Origin: Schlegelella_A sp038231215 | Lineage (GTDB): Bacteria; Pseudomonadota; Gammaproteobacteria; Burkholderiales; Burkholderiaceae_C | Direction: 5' to 3' | Length of the DNA: 64,000 bases | Assembly: GCA_038231215.1 (NCBI GenBank) | Contig: JBBRLS010000020.1 | Location: forward strand, 10,667 to 74,666 | Part shown: positions 10,720-22,694 of the stretch, in pieces | Layout: every line of letters begins with the position of its first letter | How positions within the stretch are numbered: position 1 is the stretch's first letter | Notes under the pieces: generated by a model | Told to the model about the DNA's origin: nothing | What the model saw: the letters and a program-made list of their open reading frames with translations, nothing else | The model's database searches: none | Position numbers and translations under genes: made by a program

Positions 10720-12021
10720 TCAGCGCTTCATCTGATCGGGCAGAAAGGTCACGAGCTGCGGAAAGGCGTACAGCAGGGCGACCATCAGCACCATGAGCAG
10801 GAAGAACGGAAAGGCGGCTCGGGCGATGGTGCCGATCGAGCGCTTGGTCATTCCCTGCAGCACGAAGAGGTTGAAACCGACCGGCGGCGTGACCTGCGCC
10901 ATCTCGACGACGACGACGATGAAGATGCCGAACCAGAGCGTATCGATGCCGGCCTTCTGCACCGTCGGCATGATCACGCCCATGGTCAGCACGACCATCG
11001 AAATACCGTCGAGAAAGCAGCCGAGCACGACGTAGAACGCGGTCAGCGCGACGATCAGCCCGAACTTGCTGAGGCCCAGCGTGGCGATCCATTCGGCGAG
11101 GTGGCGCGGCAGGCCGATGTAGCCCATGCTCAGCGTGAGGAAGGCGGCGCCGGCGAGAATCAAGGCGATCATGCAGTAAAGGCGCGTGCCGCCCATCAAC
11201 GACTCGCGAAAGGTTGCCCAGTTCATCGTGCCTTGCACCGTCGAGATGACGAGCGAGCCGACCACGCCGATGGCGGCTGCCTCGGTCGCCGTGGCGATGC
11301 CGGCGTAGATCGAGCCGAGCACGGCGACGATGAGCAGCACGACCGGGATCAGGCTCTTCGATTCGCGCAGCTTTTCGGCGAACGTCATCGGCGCGTCGGG
11401 CGGCGGGATGAGGTGCGCGTTCTTCAGCGACCAGGCCGCGATGTAGAGCGAGAAGATACCGGCCAGGACGATGCCGGGAATGACGCCGCCGATGAAGAGC
11501 TGCGAGATCGAGACGTCGGCGGTGACGCCGTAGACGATCATGATGATCGAGGGCGGGATGAGCAAGCCCAGCGTTCCGGCGCCGGCGAGCGAGCCGAGCG
11601 ACATCATGTCGGGGTAGCCGCGCTTGGCGAGCTCGGGCAGGCTCATCTTGCCGATCGTTGCGCAGGTGGCGGCGCTCGATCCGGACACGGCGGCGAAGAT
11701 CGCGCAGCCGACGACGTTGGTGTGCAACAGGCGACCCGGCAGCCGTTGCACCCACGGTGCGAGGCCCTTGAACATGTCCTGGCTGAGGCGCGTGCGAAAA
11801 AGGATCTCGCCCATCCAGATGAAGAGCGGCAGGGCCGTCAGCGTCCAGCTCGAGGCCGAGCCCCAGATCGTGACGGCCATGGCATCACCGGCCGGCCGCG
11901 AGCTGAAGAGCTGCATGCCGATCCAGGCCACGCCCGAGAGCGTGAGGCCGATCCAGACACCGCTGGCAAGGATCAGGAAGAGCGACGCGACGAGCAGCGC
12001 CGTGATCGCGAAGTCACTCAT
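10720..12021 (-). CDS. dctM: TRAP transporter large permease subunit
   Basis: The product has 433 residues with about 12 hydrophobic segments, the standard length for DctM. It is the membrane subunit that, with DctQ, drives sodium- or proton-coupled uptake of an organic acid delivered by DctP. Typical features are the N-terminal glycine-rich first helix and the segments GAGTLGLLIPPSIIMIVYG and TPPVGFNLFVLQGMT. The ATG at 12021 (MSDFAITALL) overlaps the end of dctQ by eight bases, which argues for translational coupling and against an upstream start. Last gene of the dctP-dctQ-dctM operon. Confidence 0.95.
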   Translation of the reverse strand: MSDFAITALLVASLFLILASGVWIGLTLSGVAWIGMQLFSSRPAGDAMAVTIWGSASSWTLTALPLFIWMGEILFRTRLSQDMFKGLAPWVQRLPGRLLHTNVVGCAIFAAVSGSSAATCATIGKMSLPELAKRGYPDMMSLGSLAGAGTLGLLIPPSIIMIVYGVTADVSISQLFIGGVIPGIVLAGIFSLYIAAWSLKNAHLIPPPDAPMTFAEKLRESKSLIPVVLLIVAVLGSIYAGIATATEAAAIGVVGSLVISTVQGTMNWATFRESLMGGTRLYCMIALILAGAAFLTLSMGYIGLPRHLAEWIATLGLSKFGLIVALTAFYVVLGCFLDGISMVVLTMGVIMPTVQKAGIDTLWFGIFIVVVVEMAQVTPPVGFNLFVLQGMTKRSIGTIARAAFPFFLLMVLMVALLYAFPQLVTFLPDQMKR

Positions 12022-12577
12022 TGCGCAGTGCCTCGCTGCTGACCGGAACGAAGCGCCTGCCGCGGATCTCGAGCACCAGCTCGTCGACAAACGCGATCGC
12101 CAGCACGACCGTGCCGAGCGCCATCGAGAGCTGCGGCAGCCAGAGCGGCGTTGCGTCGTTGCTGGTCGAGATGTCGTTGAAAACGTGCGACTGCCAAGCC
12201 AGCTTGCAGCTGTAGACCGCGGAAAGCACGGCCAGCAGCGTGGCGGCGAAGAGCGCCCAGACCTCCAACCCGTGCTTCGCCTTGCCCCTGAGCTGGGCCA
12301 GGATCAGGGTGACGCGGATGTGCTCGCCGCGCTTGAGCGTGTGCGCCATGGCCAGGAAGCCGGCCGCCGCCATCATGTAGCCGGCGTACGCATCGATGCC
12401 GCCGATGTTGAAGCCGATCTGCCGCGAGGCGACGGAGAGCATCACCATCACGAGCAGCATCACCATGGCAAGGGCGCCGAGGGCGGCCGTGCCGTCGTAG
12501 AGACGGTCGAGGGCGCGCCCGAAGGGCCCGCGCAGCGGCTCGCCCGTCGGTAACGCCGGCTCGCCGGGCTCGCTCAC
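12014..12577 (-). CDS. dctQ: TRAP transporter small permease subunit
   Basis: The product has 187 residues with four membrane segments (beginning near AALGALAMVMLLVMVMLSVA and ending near MALGTVVLAIAFVDELVLEI), the DctQ layout. The start is a GTG at 12577 whose GTGA overlaps the dctP stop by four bases; the same frame stays open further upstream, but only as a shadow of dctP. It joins DctM in the membrane of the TRAP system. The tight overlaps on both sides show that the three genes are one transcription and translation unit. Confidence 0.9.
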   Translation of the reverse strand: MSEPGEPALPTGEPLRGPFGRALDRLYDGTAALGALAMVMLLVMVMLSVASRQIGFNIGGIDAYAGYMMAAAGFLAMAHTLKRGEHIRVTLILAQLRGKAKHGLEVWALFAATLLAVLSAVYSCKLAWQSHVFNDISTSNDATPLWLPQLSMALGTVVLAIAFVDELVLEIRGRRFVPVSSEALRNE

Positions 12578-13569
12578 TTGGCCCGATAGGAAGAGATCAC
12601 GGAGGCGCCGTCGGCGCCGGCCTTCTTCTGCCAGTCGGAGAGCATGACGTCGCCGACCTGCCTGAGGTCGGCCTGGAGCTTGGCCGGGGGCGGCAGCAGT
12701 TGCATGCCCTTTTCGGTCAGCTGCTTCCTGTACCACTCGTTCTTCTCCTGGCTCGCCTTGAAGCCGCGCGTCTCGGCTTCGGCGGCTGCCTTGAGCAGCT
12801 CGCCCTGCGTCGCCTTGTCGAGCGCGTCGAAGGCTGCCTTGTTGACGAGGACCGCGTTCTTCGGCAGCCAGGCCTGGGTGTCGTACCAGTACTTGATCGA
12901 CTCGTAGGTCTTGCTGTCGTAGCCGGTCGAAAGCGACGACATGTAGCTTTCGACGATGCCGGTGGCGAGCGCCTGCGACAGCTCGGAGGCCTGGATCGTC
13001 ACCGGTTGGGCCCCGATCAGCTCGGCGATCTTCGCCGTGGCCGGGCTGTAGGCTCGCCACTTGATGCCTCGCATTTCGGCCACCGACGAGATCGGCTTCT
13101 TCACGTAGATGCCTTGCGGCGGCCAAGGAACCGTGTACAGCAGCATGATTCCCTGCGCTGCCAGCACTTTCGTCAGCAAGGGCTTCTGCGCCGCGGCGAG
13201 CTTGTTCGATTCGGCGTAGCTCGTCGCCAGGAACGGAATGCCGTCGACCGCATAGATCGGGTTCTCGTTCTCGAAATTGACGAGCAGCACCTCGCCGATC
13301 TGCGCCTGGCCGCCTTGCACCGCGCGCTTGATCTCGTTGGCCTTGAAGAGCGAGGCGTTGGCGTGCACCGTGATCTTCAGCTTGCCGCCGGTGGCCTTGT
13401 CGACGTCGTTGGCGAACTGGACCAGGTTTTCGGTGTGGTAGTTGGTCGCGGGATAGGCGGAAGGCAGGTCCCACTTGGTCTGCGCCACGGCGCCGGCGGC
13501 GACGACGGCGAGCGTGAGCGTTGCGGCGGCCTGCGCCAGGCTCGGCAGAAAGCGTCGAACAGAAATCAT
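12574..13569 (-). CDS. dctP: TRAP transporter solute-binding protein
   Basis: The product has 331 residues with a signal peptide (basic start MISVRR, hydrophobic core, cleavage likely after AGAVAQ) for export to the periplasm. It belongs to the DctP family, in which a conserved arginine in the second lobe binds the substrate carboxylate. The ATG at 13569 is chosen over a GTG two codons upstream because GGAG lies five bases before it. It is the first gene of dctPQM and diverges from the racemase-oxoprolinase pair. That context suggests an amino-acid-like or cyclic-amide acid such as 5-oxoproline as substrate, which is inference. Confidence 0.93.
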   Translation of the reverse strand: MISVRRFLPSLAQAAATLTLAVVAAGAVAQTKWDLPSAYPATNYHTENLVQFANDVDKATGGKLKITVHANASLFKANEIKRAVQGGQAQIGEVLLVNFENENPIYAVDGIPFLATSYAESNKLAAAQKPLLTKVLAAQGIMLLYTVPWPPQGIYVKKPISSVAEMRGIKWRAYSPATAKIAELIGAQPVTIQASELSQALATGIVESYMSSLSTGYDSKTYESIKYWYDTQAWLPKNAVLVNKAAFDALDKATQGELLKAAAEAETRGFKASQEKNEWYRKQLTEKGMQLLPPPAKLQADLRQVGDVMLSDWQKKAGADGASVISSYRAK

Positions 13570-13646
13570 GGGCACTCCGGCAATCGATGAACGAATGAAG
13601 GCGAAGCATAGTGCGTGCCGCGTGGCCCGTGCATCGGTTCTTCCCC

Positions 13647-13660
13647 GACCGTTTGCGGTC
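13647..13660. promoter_or_regulatory. Palindrome in the dctP/racemase divergent promoter region
   Basis: GACCG-TTTG-CGGTC is a perfect short palindrome in the 172-base divergent gap. It could be an operator half or a small hairpin. No regulator gene is adjacent, and no convincing -35/-10 pair is visible. Confidence 0.25.
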
Positions 13661-13688
13661 TAGACTGCCCTGATCCGAAACCACCGAC

Positions 13689-13745
13689 ATGCTCGTGCTG
13701 AACTACCTCCGCCATCGCGCCGCTCGCGCCGCGGCGTCTCTGTGA
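13689..13745 (+). other. Possible 18-codon leader ORF before the racemase
   Basis: ATG at 13689 begins an 18-residue frame (MLVLNYLRHRAARAAASL). Its TGA (13743-13745) overlaps the racemase ATG at 13745 as TGATG, a geometry seen in translational coupling. There is no clear ribosome binding site, and it could be chance in GC-rich DNA. Confidence 0.2.
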
Positions 13746-14418
13746 TGACGACGCGAACGCTCGGTGTCGTCATGCTCGACACGCGATTTCCGCGTTTGCG
13801 CGGCGACATCGGCTGCGCCGAGACCTTCGACGTTCCGGTCCGCTACTTCGTCGTGAAAGGCGCGCTGCCGCGGCGCGTCGTCGTCGAGCGCGACCGGTCG
13901 CTGCTTCAGCCCTTCATCGACGCGGCCCGTGCGCTCGAAACCGAAGGCTGCGCGGCCATCGCCACGAGCTGCGGCTTTCTCGCCCTGTTCCAGAACGAGA
14001 TGCAGGGCGCCGTCAGCGTGCCGGTGTGGACCTCGAGCCTGCTCCTCGTCGACGAGGTCGAGGCGACGCTGGCGGCAGGACAGCGCGTCGGCATCGTCAC
14101 CGCCGACGCGGTGTCGCTGACCTCGGCGCACCTCGCTGCGGCCGGTGCGCGCGCAGACACGCCGATCGAAGGCCTGGCGCCCGATTCGGCATTCCAGCGC
14201 ACGCTGCTCGACAATCGGACCGAGCTGGACGCGGCCGAGGCGCAGGCGGCAACCGTCGCCGCCGCCAACCGCCTCGTCGCCCGGCACCCGAACCTCGGCG
14301 CGATCGTTCTCGAATGCACCAACATGCCTCCCTACGCTGACGCTGTGCGTGCTGCGACGCACCTGCCGGTGCACGACATCACGACGCTGATCGCAGCGCG
14401 TTTCGCCGCGCTTCGACC

Positions 14419-14422
<4 letters not shown>
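13742..14422 (+). CDS. Asp/Glu/hydantoin racemase family protein
   Basis: The product has 226 residues. The two-cysteine racemase signature is present: one cysteine in ATSCGF (about residue 80) and one in LECTNMP (about residue 196), which would act as the acid/base pair for cofactor-free racemisation. It starts at GTG 13742 or ATG 13745. Its end overlaps the oxoprolinase start by four bases (ATGA), so the two are co-translated. With the hydantoinase/oxoprolinase partner, the likely role is to interconvert stereoisomers of a cyclic amide or acidic amino acid before hydrolysis. The exact substrate is not shown by sequence. Confidence 0.82.
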
Positions 14423-18234
<3,812 letters not shown>

Positions 18235-18280
18235 CAATTGCCATTCGGCGAAGATGTTGCCGCATTCCCGGGAGACATCG

Positions 18281-19006
18281 ATGTGGAGTCGCTTTGTCAT
18301 CGCGCTGGCCTGCAGTTGCGCTTCGGTTGCCGCGACGGCCGCCGGGCCTTCCCTGCTGCAGCCCTTCGCCGCCGCGGGCAGCGCACCGGCGTTGCCGTGG
18401 CACGTCGTCGGGCTGCCGCAGCAGACCAAGCCGTTCACCCAGTTCTCGGTCGTCGACCTCGACGGCAAGCGGGCGCTCAGGATCGAGGCGATCGAGTCGT
18501 ACGGCAACCTGGTGCATCCGCTGCAGTACAGCGGCGCCAGCGCGCATCTCGCGTGGCAGTGGCGGGTCGAGCGGCTGCTCGAGACGGCAGACCTCCATCT
18601 GCGCCGGGGCGACGACACGACCTTGAAGGTCTGCGTCTTCTTCGACCTGCCGCTCGACAAGGTGCCTTTCGCCGACCGCCAGGCGCTGCGCTTCGCGCGT
18701 GCGAAGAGCGAGGATCCGGTGCCGACCGCGACCGTCTGCTACGTGTGGGACGACAAGCTGCCGGTCGGGACGATCCTCGACAACGCCTTCACGCGCCGGT
18801 TGCGCTACATCGTCGTGCGCAGCGGCGCGGACCGGTTGAACCAGTGGGTCGACGAGCGCCGCGACGTCGCCGCCGATTTCGACAAGCTCTTCATGGACGA
18901 GCTCGACCACATGCCGGCGATCACGGGCGTGGCGGTCGGCGCCGATTCGGACAACACGCACTCGCATAGCCTCGGCTACGTCGCCGGCATCGAACTGCAG
19001 CCGTGA
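18281..19006 (+). CDS. DUF3047-type secreted protein
   Basis: The product has 241 residues with a signal peptide (MWSRFVIALACSCASVAATAAG). The body matches the DUF3047 pattern as I recognise it: WQWRVERLLE, a conserved hydrophobic TVCYVWDDKLPVGTI block, and the C-terminal segment with GVAVGADSDNTHS. The function of the family is unknown; a periplasmic location is predicted. GGGAG nine bases before the ATG at 18281 decides the start. Its end overlaps the GTG of the next gene by four bases (GTGA), so it is likely co-translated with the cyclic-nucleotide-binding protein. Confidence 0.75.
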   Translation: MWSRFVIALACSCASVAATAAGPSLLQPFAAAGSAPALPWHVVGLPQQTKPFTQFSVVDLDGKRALRIEAIESYGNLVHPLQYSGASAHLAWQWRVERLLETADLHLRRGDDTTLKVCVFFDLPLDKVPFADRQALRFARAKSEDPVPTATVCYVWDDKLPVGTILDNAFTRRLRYIVVRSGADRLNQWVDERRDVAADFDKLFMDELDHMPAITGVAVGADSDNTHSHSLGYVAGIELQP

Positions 19007-19743
19007 CCGCGGACCAGATCGCTGCGCAAGCCGCGTCGACGCTGTCGGCGATCGTCTCGTCGCCGACGCAGATCCTCGCCCTCTTCGCGGCCGCTGCCGC
19101 CGCCGCGCTGATGATCACGAGCGCCTTCGTCAAGACGATGGTGCCGCTGCGCTGGCTCGCCGTCTGCGCCAACTGCGGCTTCCTCGCCTTCGGCTTGCTG
19201 CATCCTTCGCTCGTCACCGCGCTTCTCTACGCGACCTTGTTGCCGATCAACATGTTCCGCCTGCGCGAGATGCGGCGCCTGACGCGACGCGTTTCGGCCG
19301 CCGCCGCCAGCGCCGATGCCTCGCTGATCTGGCTGCGTCCCTACATGAAGCAGACACGGCGCAAGGCCGGCGACGTGATCTTCGAGAAGGGCGACGAGGC
19401 CGAGCACCTGTTCATGCTCGTCGACGGGCGGGTCGAGTTCGTCGAGATCCAGGAAAGCGTCGGCCCTGGCCAGGTGTTCGGCGAGATCGCCTTTTTCGCT
19501 CCCGGCAAGCGACGCACGCTGACCGCGCGCTGCGCCGAGGACTGCCACGTGCTGAGCGTCAATCACCGCACCGTGCGCGAGATCTACTTCCAGAACCCGG
19601 CGTTCGGCTTCGAGCTGATCGGCCTCGTCGCGAGCCGGCTCTCGGCCGACGTGACCCGTCTCCAGGAGCAACTCGCCGCGGCCAAGGCGGCCCTTGGGGT
19701 GCCGGTCGTCGCGGGCGAAGGGCCCGACGTCGTCCGCACCTGA
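19003..19743 (+). CDS. Membrane-anchored cyclic-nucleotide-binding domain protein
   Basis: The product has 246 residues. The first 90 hold about three hydrophobic segments (around 22-45, 50-62 and 65-80). A cNMP-binding beta-roll follows at about 120-215, with GDVIFEKGDEAEHLFMLVDG and the phosphate cassette-like GQVFGEIAFFAPGKRRTLTA. There is no helix-turn-helix, so it is not a Crp-type regulator; it resembles a Popeye-like membrane sensor. The cassette has an R-R-T order close to the cAMP/cGMP-binding consensus. It begins at a GTG overlapping the DUF3047 stop and converges on tolA. Signal and partner are unknown. Confidence 0.72.
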   Translation: MTADQIAAQAASTLSAIVSSPTQILALFAAAAAAALMITSAFVKTMVPLRWLAVCANCGFLAFGLLHPSLVTALLYATLLPINMFRLREMRRLTRRVSAAAASADASLIWLRPYMKQTRRKAGDVIFEKGDEAEHLFMLVDGRVEFVEIQESVGPGQVFGEIAFFAPGKRRTLTARCAEDCHVLSVNHRTVREIYFQNPAFGFELIGLVASRLSADVTRLQEQLAAAKAALGVPVVAGEGPDVVRT

Positions 19744-19764
19744 GCCAGTGCCGCCGGCGGCGGC

Positions 19765-20601
19765 TCATTCGTTCGGCTTGAACTCGATCTGCAGCACCGG
19801 CGGGACGCGGCCATCGACGTCGCGCGGCAGGACCTCGGTCTTGTCGATGGCGCGCAGCACGGTCTCGTCCCAGGCGGGAGAGCCGCTGCTCCTGACGAGC
19901 TTGCGGCCGACGATCGTGCCGTCCGGGGCGAGGCGCACCTCGACCGTCGCCAGCGGGTTGCCCGACAGCACCGACGTGAGCACGATGTTCGGCTTGATGC
20001 GCGCCTTGATACGCCCGGCATAACCGGCCGACGGTCCGGACGTTCGCGCCGCGTTGCCGGTCGCACCCGGATCGTCGCTGGCGCCGGCCTGGCTCATCAT
20101 CCGGCGGAGGTTGGCTTCGCGGATCGCGGCCTGGCGCGCTTCGTCCTGGCGCGCCTTCTCGGCAAGCTTCTTCTTGTCGGCCTGCTCCTCAGCGACGCGC
20201 TGGCGCTCGCGTTCACGCTCCTTCTCGGCCTCGGCGCGGCGCGCCTCCTCGCGCTTGGCGGCTTCGGCCTTTTTCGCCGCCTCGGCGCGCTCGATCGCGA
20301 TCTGCGCATCGACGCGCGGCGGCGTCACCGGTTCAGGCCGCGGCACCGGCGGTGTGGGCCTGGGCTCGACCACCGGCGGTCGCGGCTCGGGCAGCGAGAC
20401 GCGCGGTGCAGCGATTTGCGGCAAGGCCGACCACAACTCGGCGACCACGCCTTCGGGCTCGCTCGTCTTCCAATTGACGCTCCAGGCGAGCGCCAGGATC
20501 AGCAGCCCGTGCGCGATAAGCGCCAGGAAGAGCCCCGGGCCCATGCCCGGCGGCCGCTGCGGCGCGAACGCGTCGCGTGCCGACAGGGTCGCCGTGCTCA
20601 T
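19765..20601 (-). CDS. tolA: TolA-like inner membrane anchor protein
   Basis: The product has 278 residues. One N-terminal membrane helix (GLFLALIAHGLLILALAWSV) is followed by a proline-rich spacer, an Ala/Lys/Glu-rich helical stem (about 105-165), and a C-terminal TonB/TolA-type domain ending near the stop. It links the proton-motive TolQR complex to the outer membrane during cell constriction. It is the last gene of ybgC-tolQ-tolR-tolA, 30 bases after tolR. The usual downstream tolB and pal are absent, and the convergent cyclic-nucleotide-binding gene lies there instead. Confidence 0.88.
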   Translation of the reverse strand: MSTATLSARDAFAPQRPPGMGPGLFLALIAHGLLILALAWSVNWKTSEPEGVVAELWSALPQIAAPRVSLPEPRPPVVEPRPTPPVPRPEPVTPPRVDAQIAIERAEAAKKAEAAKREEARRAEAEKERERERQRVAEEQADKKKLAEKARQDEARQAAIREANLRRMMSQAGASDDPGATGNAARTSGPSAGYAGRIKARIKPNIVLTSVLSGNPLATVEVRLAPDGTIVGRKLVRSSGSPAWDETVLRAIDKTEVLPRDVDGRVPPVLQIEFKPNE

Positions 20602-20631
20602 GTAGGCGCCGTGCTCATGAATCCGCGCCGG

Positions 20632-21063
20632 TCACGACCCGGCCGCCTGCTTCACCGAGAGGCCGACACGCTGCACGCCGGCACGCTGCAGAACGTCCAT
20701 GGTCTTGACGACGGTCTCGTACTTGACGTTGCGGTCGGCCGAGATGACGACGGGAGTGTTGGCGTTGCCGGCCTGCACCTCGGTGACGCGCGCCGCCAAG
20801 TCGGCCAGGCGGAGCGTCGCCGAGTCCCTGCCGTCGACGCGCATGCGCAACTGCTCGTCGGCGCCGATCACGAGCTCGACGAAGTGCTCGGGCCGCTGCC
20901 TGCTCTTGCCGACGCTCGGCAGGTCGACGACACCCGTCGTGATGAGCGGCGCCGTCACCATGAAGATGATGAGGAGCACGAGCATGACGTCGATGAACGG
21001 GACCATGTTGATCTCGCTGATCGTGCGGCGGCGCATTCCGCCGCGCTGGCTGAAGCCGGCCAT
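20632..21063 (-). CDS. tolR: TolR/ExbD-family proton channel subunit
   Basis: The product has 143 residues. It has the expected short cytosolic tail (MAGFSQRGGMRRRTISEIN), one membrane helix carrying the proton-channel aspartate in MVPFIDVMLVLLIIFMV, and a periplasmic domain with PVVISADRNVKYETVV. The ATG at 21063 lies two bases after the tolQ stop, so the two are translationally coupled. It works with TolQ to energise TolA. Confidence 0.95.
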   Translation of the reverse strand: MAGFSQRGGMRRRTISEINMVPFIDVMLVLLIIFMVTAPLITTGVVDLPSVGKSRQRPEHFVELVIGADEQLRMRVDGRDSATLRLADLAARVTEVQAGNANTPVVISADRNVKYETVVKTMDVLQRAGVQRVGLSVKQAAGS

Positions 21064-21065
21064 CG

Positions 21066-21755
21066 CTATCTGCCCGGTGCCGGCATGACACCCGCATTGC
21101 GCTGCAGGATGTTGGAGAACTCCTCGATGAAGCTCTCGAGCTGCGTCGCGATGCGGTCGATCTGGCGCGCGAAGCGGTTGTAGGCGATCACCGCCGGGAT
21201 CGCCGCGAACAGGCCGATGGCGGTGGCGACGAGCGCCTCGGCGATGCCAGGCGCGACGGTCGCCAGCGTCACCTGCTGCAGGTTCGACAGGCCGATGAAG
21301 GCATGCATGATTCCCCACACCGTGCCGAACAGGCCGACGTAGGGCGAGACCGAGCCGACCGAGGCGAGGAAAGACAGGTTCGACTCGACCGTGTCGAGCT
21401 CGCGCTGAAAGCTGGCGCGCATGGCGCGACGCGCGCCATCGAGCAGGGCGCCGGCGTCGGTGACGCGTTTCTCGCGCAGCTTGAAGAACTCGCGCATGCC
21501 CGAGGCGAAGATGCGCTCCATCGCCGAGCGCGGCACCTTCTTGGTCGCGTCGGCGAACAGGTCGTTGAGGTTGCGGCCGGCCCAGAACTCGCGCTCGAAC
21601 TCGTCGTTGTCGGCGCGCAGCTTGCGCAGGCCGAACAGCTTGCCGAAGATCACTGTCCAGCTGGCCAGCGAGGCGAGCATCAGGCCGGCCATGACGACCT
21701 GCACGACGAGGCTCGCGTGCAGGACGAGCGTGACGATCGAAAGGTCCTGGTTCAT
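21066..21755 (-). CDS. tolQ: TolQ/ExbB-family proton channel subunit
   Basis: The product has 229 residues with three membrane helices. One is N-terminal (about 15-35). The other two surround the conserved block FLASVGSVSPYVGLFGTVWG (about 130-150) and VATAIGLFAAIPAVIAYNRF (about 175-195), which form the ion channel with TolR. It overlaps the end of ybgC by four bases. Its length and order match the Tol-Pal operon of proteobacteria. Confidence 0.96.
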   Translation of the reverse strand: MNQDLSIVTLVLHASLVVQVVMAGLMLASLASWTVIFGKLFGLRKLRADNDEFEREFWAGRNLNDLFADATKKVPRSAMERIFASGMREFFKLREKRVTDAGALLDGARRAMRASFQRELDTVESNLSFLASVGSVSPYVGLFGTVWGIMHAFIGLSNLQQVTLATVAPGIAEALVATAIGLFAAIPAVIAYNRFARQIDRIATQLESFIEEFSNILQRNAGVMPAPGR

Positions 21756-22204
21756 CGTGTGTCGTCGTCGTTTCGGATCATCGTGAGGATCTCGTCAGGG
21801 ATGCGGCGTGGCCGGAAAGTTCCGAGGTCGACGCAGCCGACGCGGATCGTGCCCCCGGCGAGCAAGAGCTCGTCGCGGCGCGCCTGCTGCGTCACGACCA
21901 GGCTGGCCTGGCCGAGGCGCTCGACGCGCACGCTGACCTCGATCAGGTCGTCGAGGCGCGCCGGCGCGAAGTAGCGAAGCGCCGTCTCGGTGACGACGAA
22001 GGCGACGCCCGATGCGGCGCGCAGCCGTTCCTGTCCGAGGCCGAAGCTGCGCAGCCACTCGGTGCGGGCTCGCTCGAAGAACTTCAGGTAGTTGGCGTAG
22101 AAGACGATGCCCGCCGCGTCGGTGTCTTCCCAGTAGATACGGATCGGCAGGCGAAAGTCGGCGTCGCGCTCGAGCGGCCCCGGCCCATCGTGCGCGGCCG
22201 TCAT
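21752..22204 (-). CDS. ybgC: YbgC-family acyl-CoA thioesterase
   Basis: The product has 150 residues with the 4-hydroxybenzoyl-CoA thioesterase hot-dog signature RIYWEDTDAAGIVFYANYLK, in which the aspartate of DAAG is the catalytic residue. YbgC hydrolyses short- or long-chain acyl-CoA and is the usual first gene of the tol operon; its stop overlaps tolQ. The upstream gap to the lipoprotein gene is only 24 bases and both are on the minus strand, so transcription may enter from there. Confidence 0.94.
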   Translation of the reverse strand: MTAAHDGPGPLERDADFRLPIRIYWEDTDAAGIVFYANYLKFFERARTEWLRSFGLGQERLRAASGVAFVVTETALRYFAPARLDDLIEVSVRVERLGQASLVVTQQARRDELLLAGGTIRVGCVDLGTFRPRRIPDEILTMIRNDDDTR

Positions 22205-22228
22205 CCGCGCACGCCGCGCAGGACGCGA

Positions 22229-22648
22229 TCAGGGCGGAACGACCTTGCGATACACCGGCCCCCAGACCGGATGTCCGGCCTCGGATCGATCGAGGGCGAA
22301 GCCCGGGTCGGCCTGACGCGCGAGGCGGAATTCCGCTTCACACTCGACCACGCGGCCAGCGGCGCAATGGATGAAGGCGAGCCGTTTGTGTGCCTCGGCG
22401 CGATCCTTGGCCGAGGCGAGGCCGAGGCCGAGGGCTCGCCGGAACTGTCTTTCCGCGGATTCGTATTGGGCGTCTTCATAAGCCTTGAGGCCGTCGAGCA
22501 AGGCTTTCTCGGCCGGCCGGCCGCTCACGTCGAGCAGGCCGACCGGGGCAGGCGGCGCTTGCATGCACGCCGCGAGGAGAAGCCCGGCGGCCGATGCTAC
22601 AAGAGCCGGCCTCACGGCCGGGCGCCGGGTCGCCCCAAGCCCGGCCAC
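22229..22648 (-). CDS. TssQ-like type VI secretion-associated lipoprotein
   Basis: The product has 139 residues. The lipobox LLLAAC (cysteine about residue 28) predicts outer-membrane lipidation. The body is one or two TPR-like helical repeats (AEKALLDGLKAYEDAQYESA; AHKRLAFIHCAAGRVVECEAEF). It ends in AGHPVWGPVYRKV, which I recognise from lipoproteins found beside type VI secretion and kinase genes in betaproteobacteria. It lies 47 bases downstream of a Ser/Thr kinase on the same strand. No other type VI gene is in the window, so the role stays open. Confidence 0.7.
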   Translation of the reverse strand: MAGLGATRRPAVRPALVASAAGLLLAACMQAPPAPVGLLDVSGRPAEKALLDGLKAYEDAQYESAERQFRRALGLGLASAKDRAEAHKRLAFIHCAAGRVVECEAEFRLARQADPGFALDRSEAGHPVWGPVYRKVVPP

Positions 22649-22694
22649 GGCCCCTCGGGGGGCAGCGAACGGGGTGAGCGTGGGGGCGTCATCG

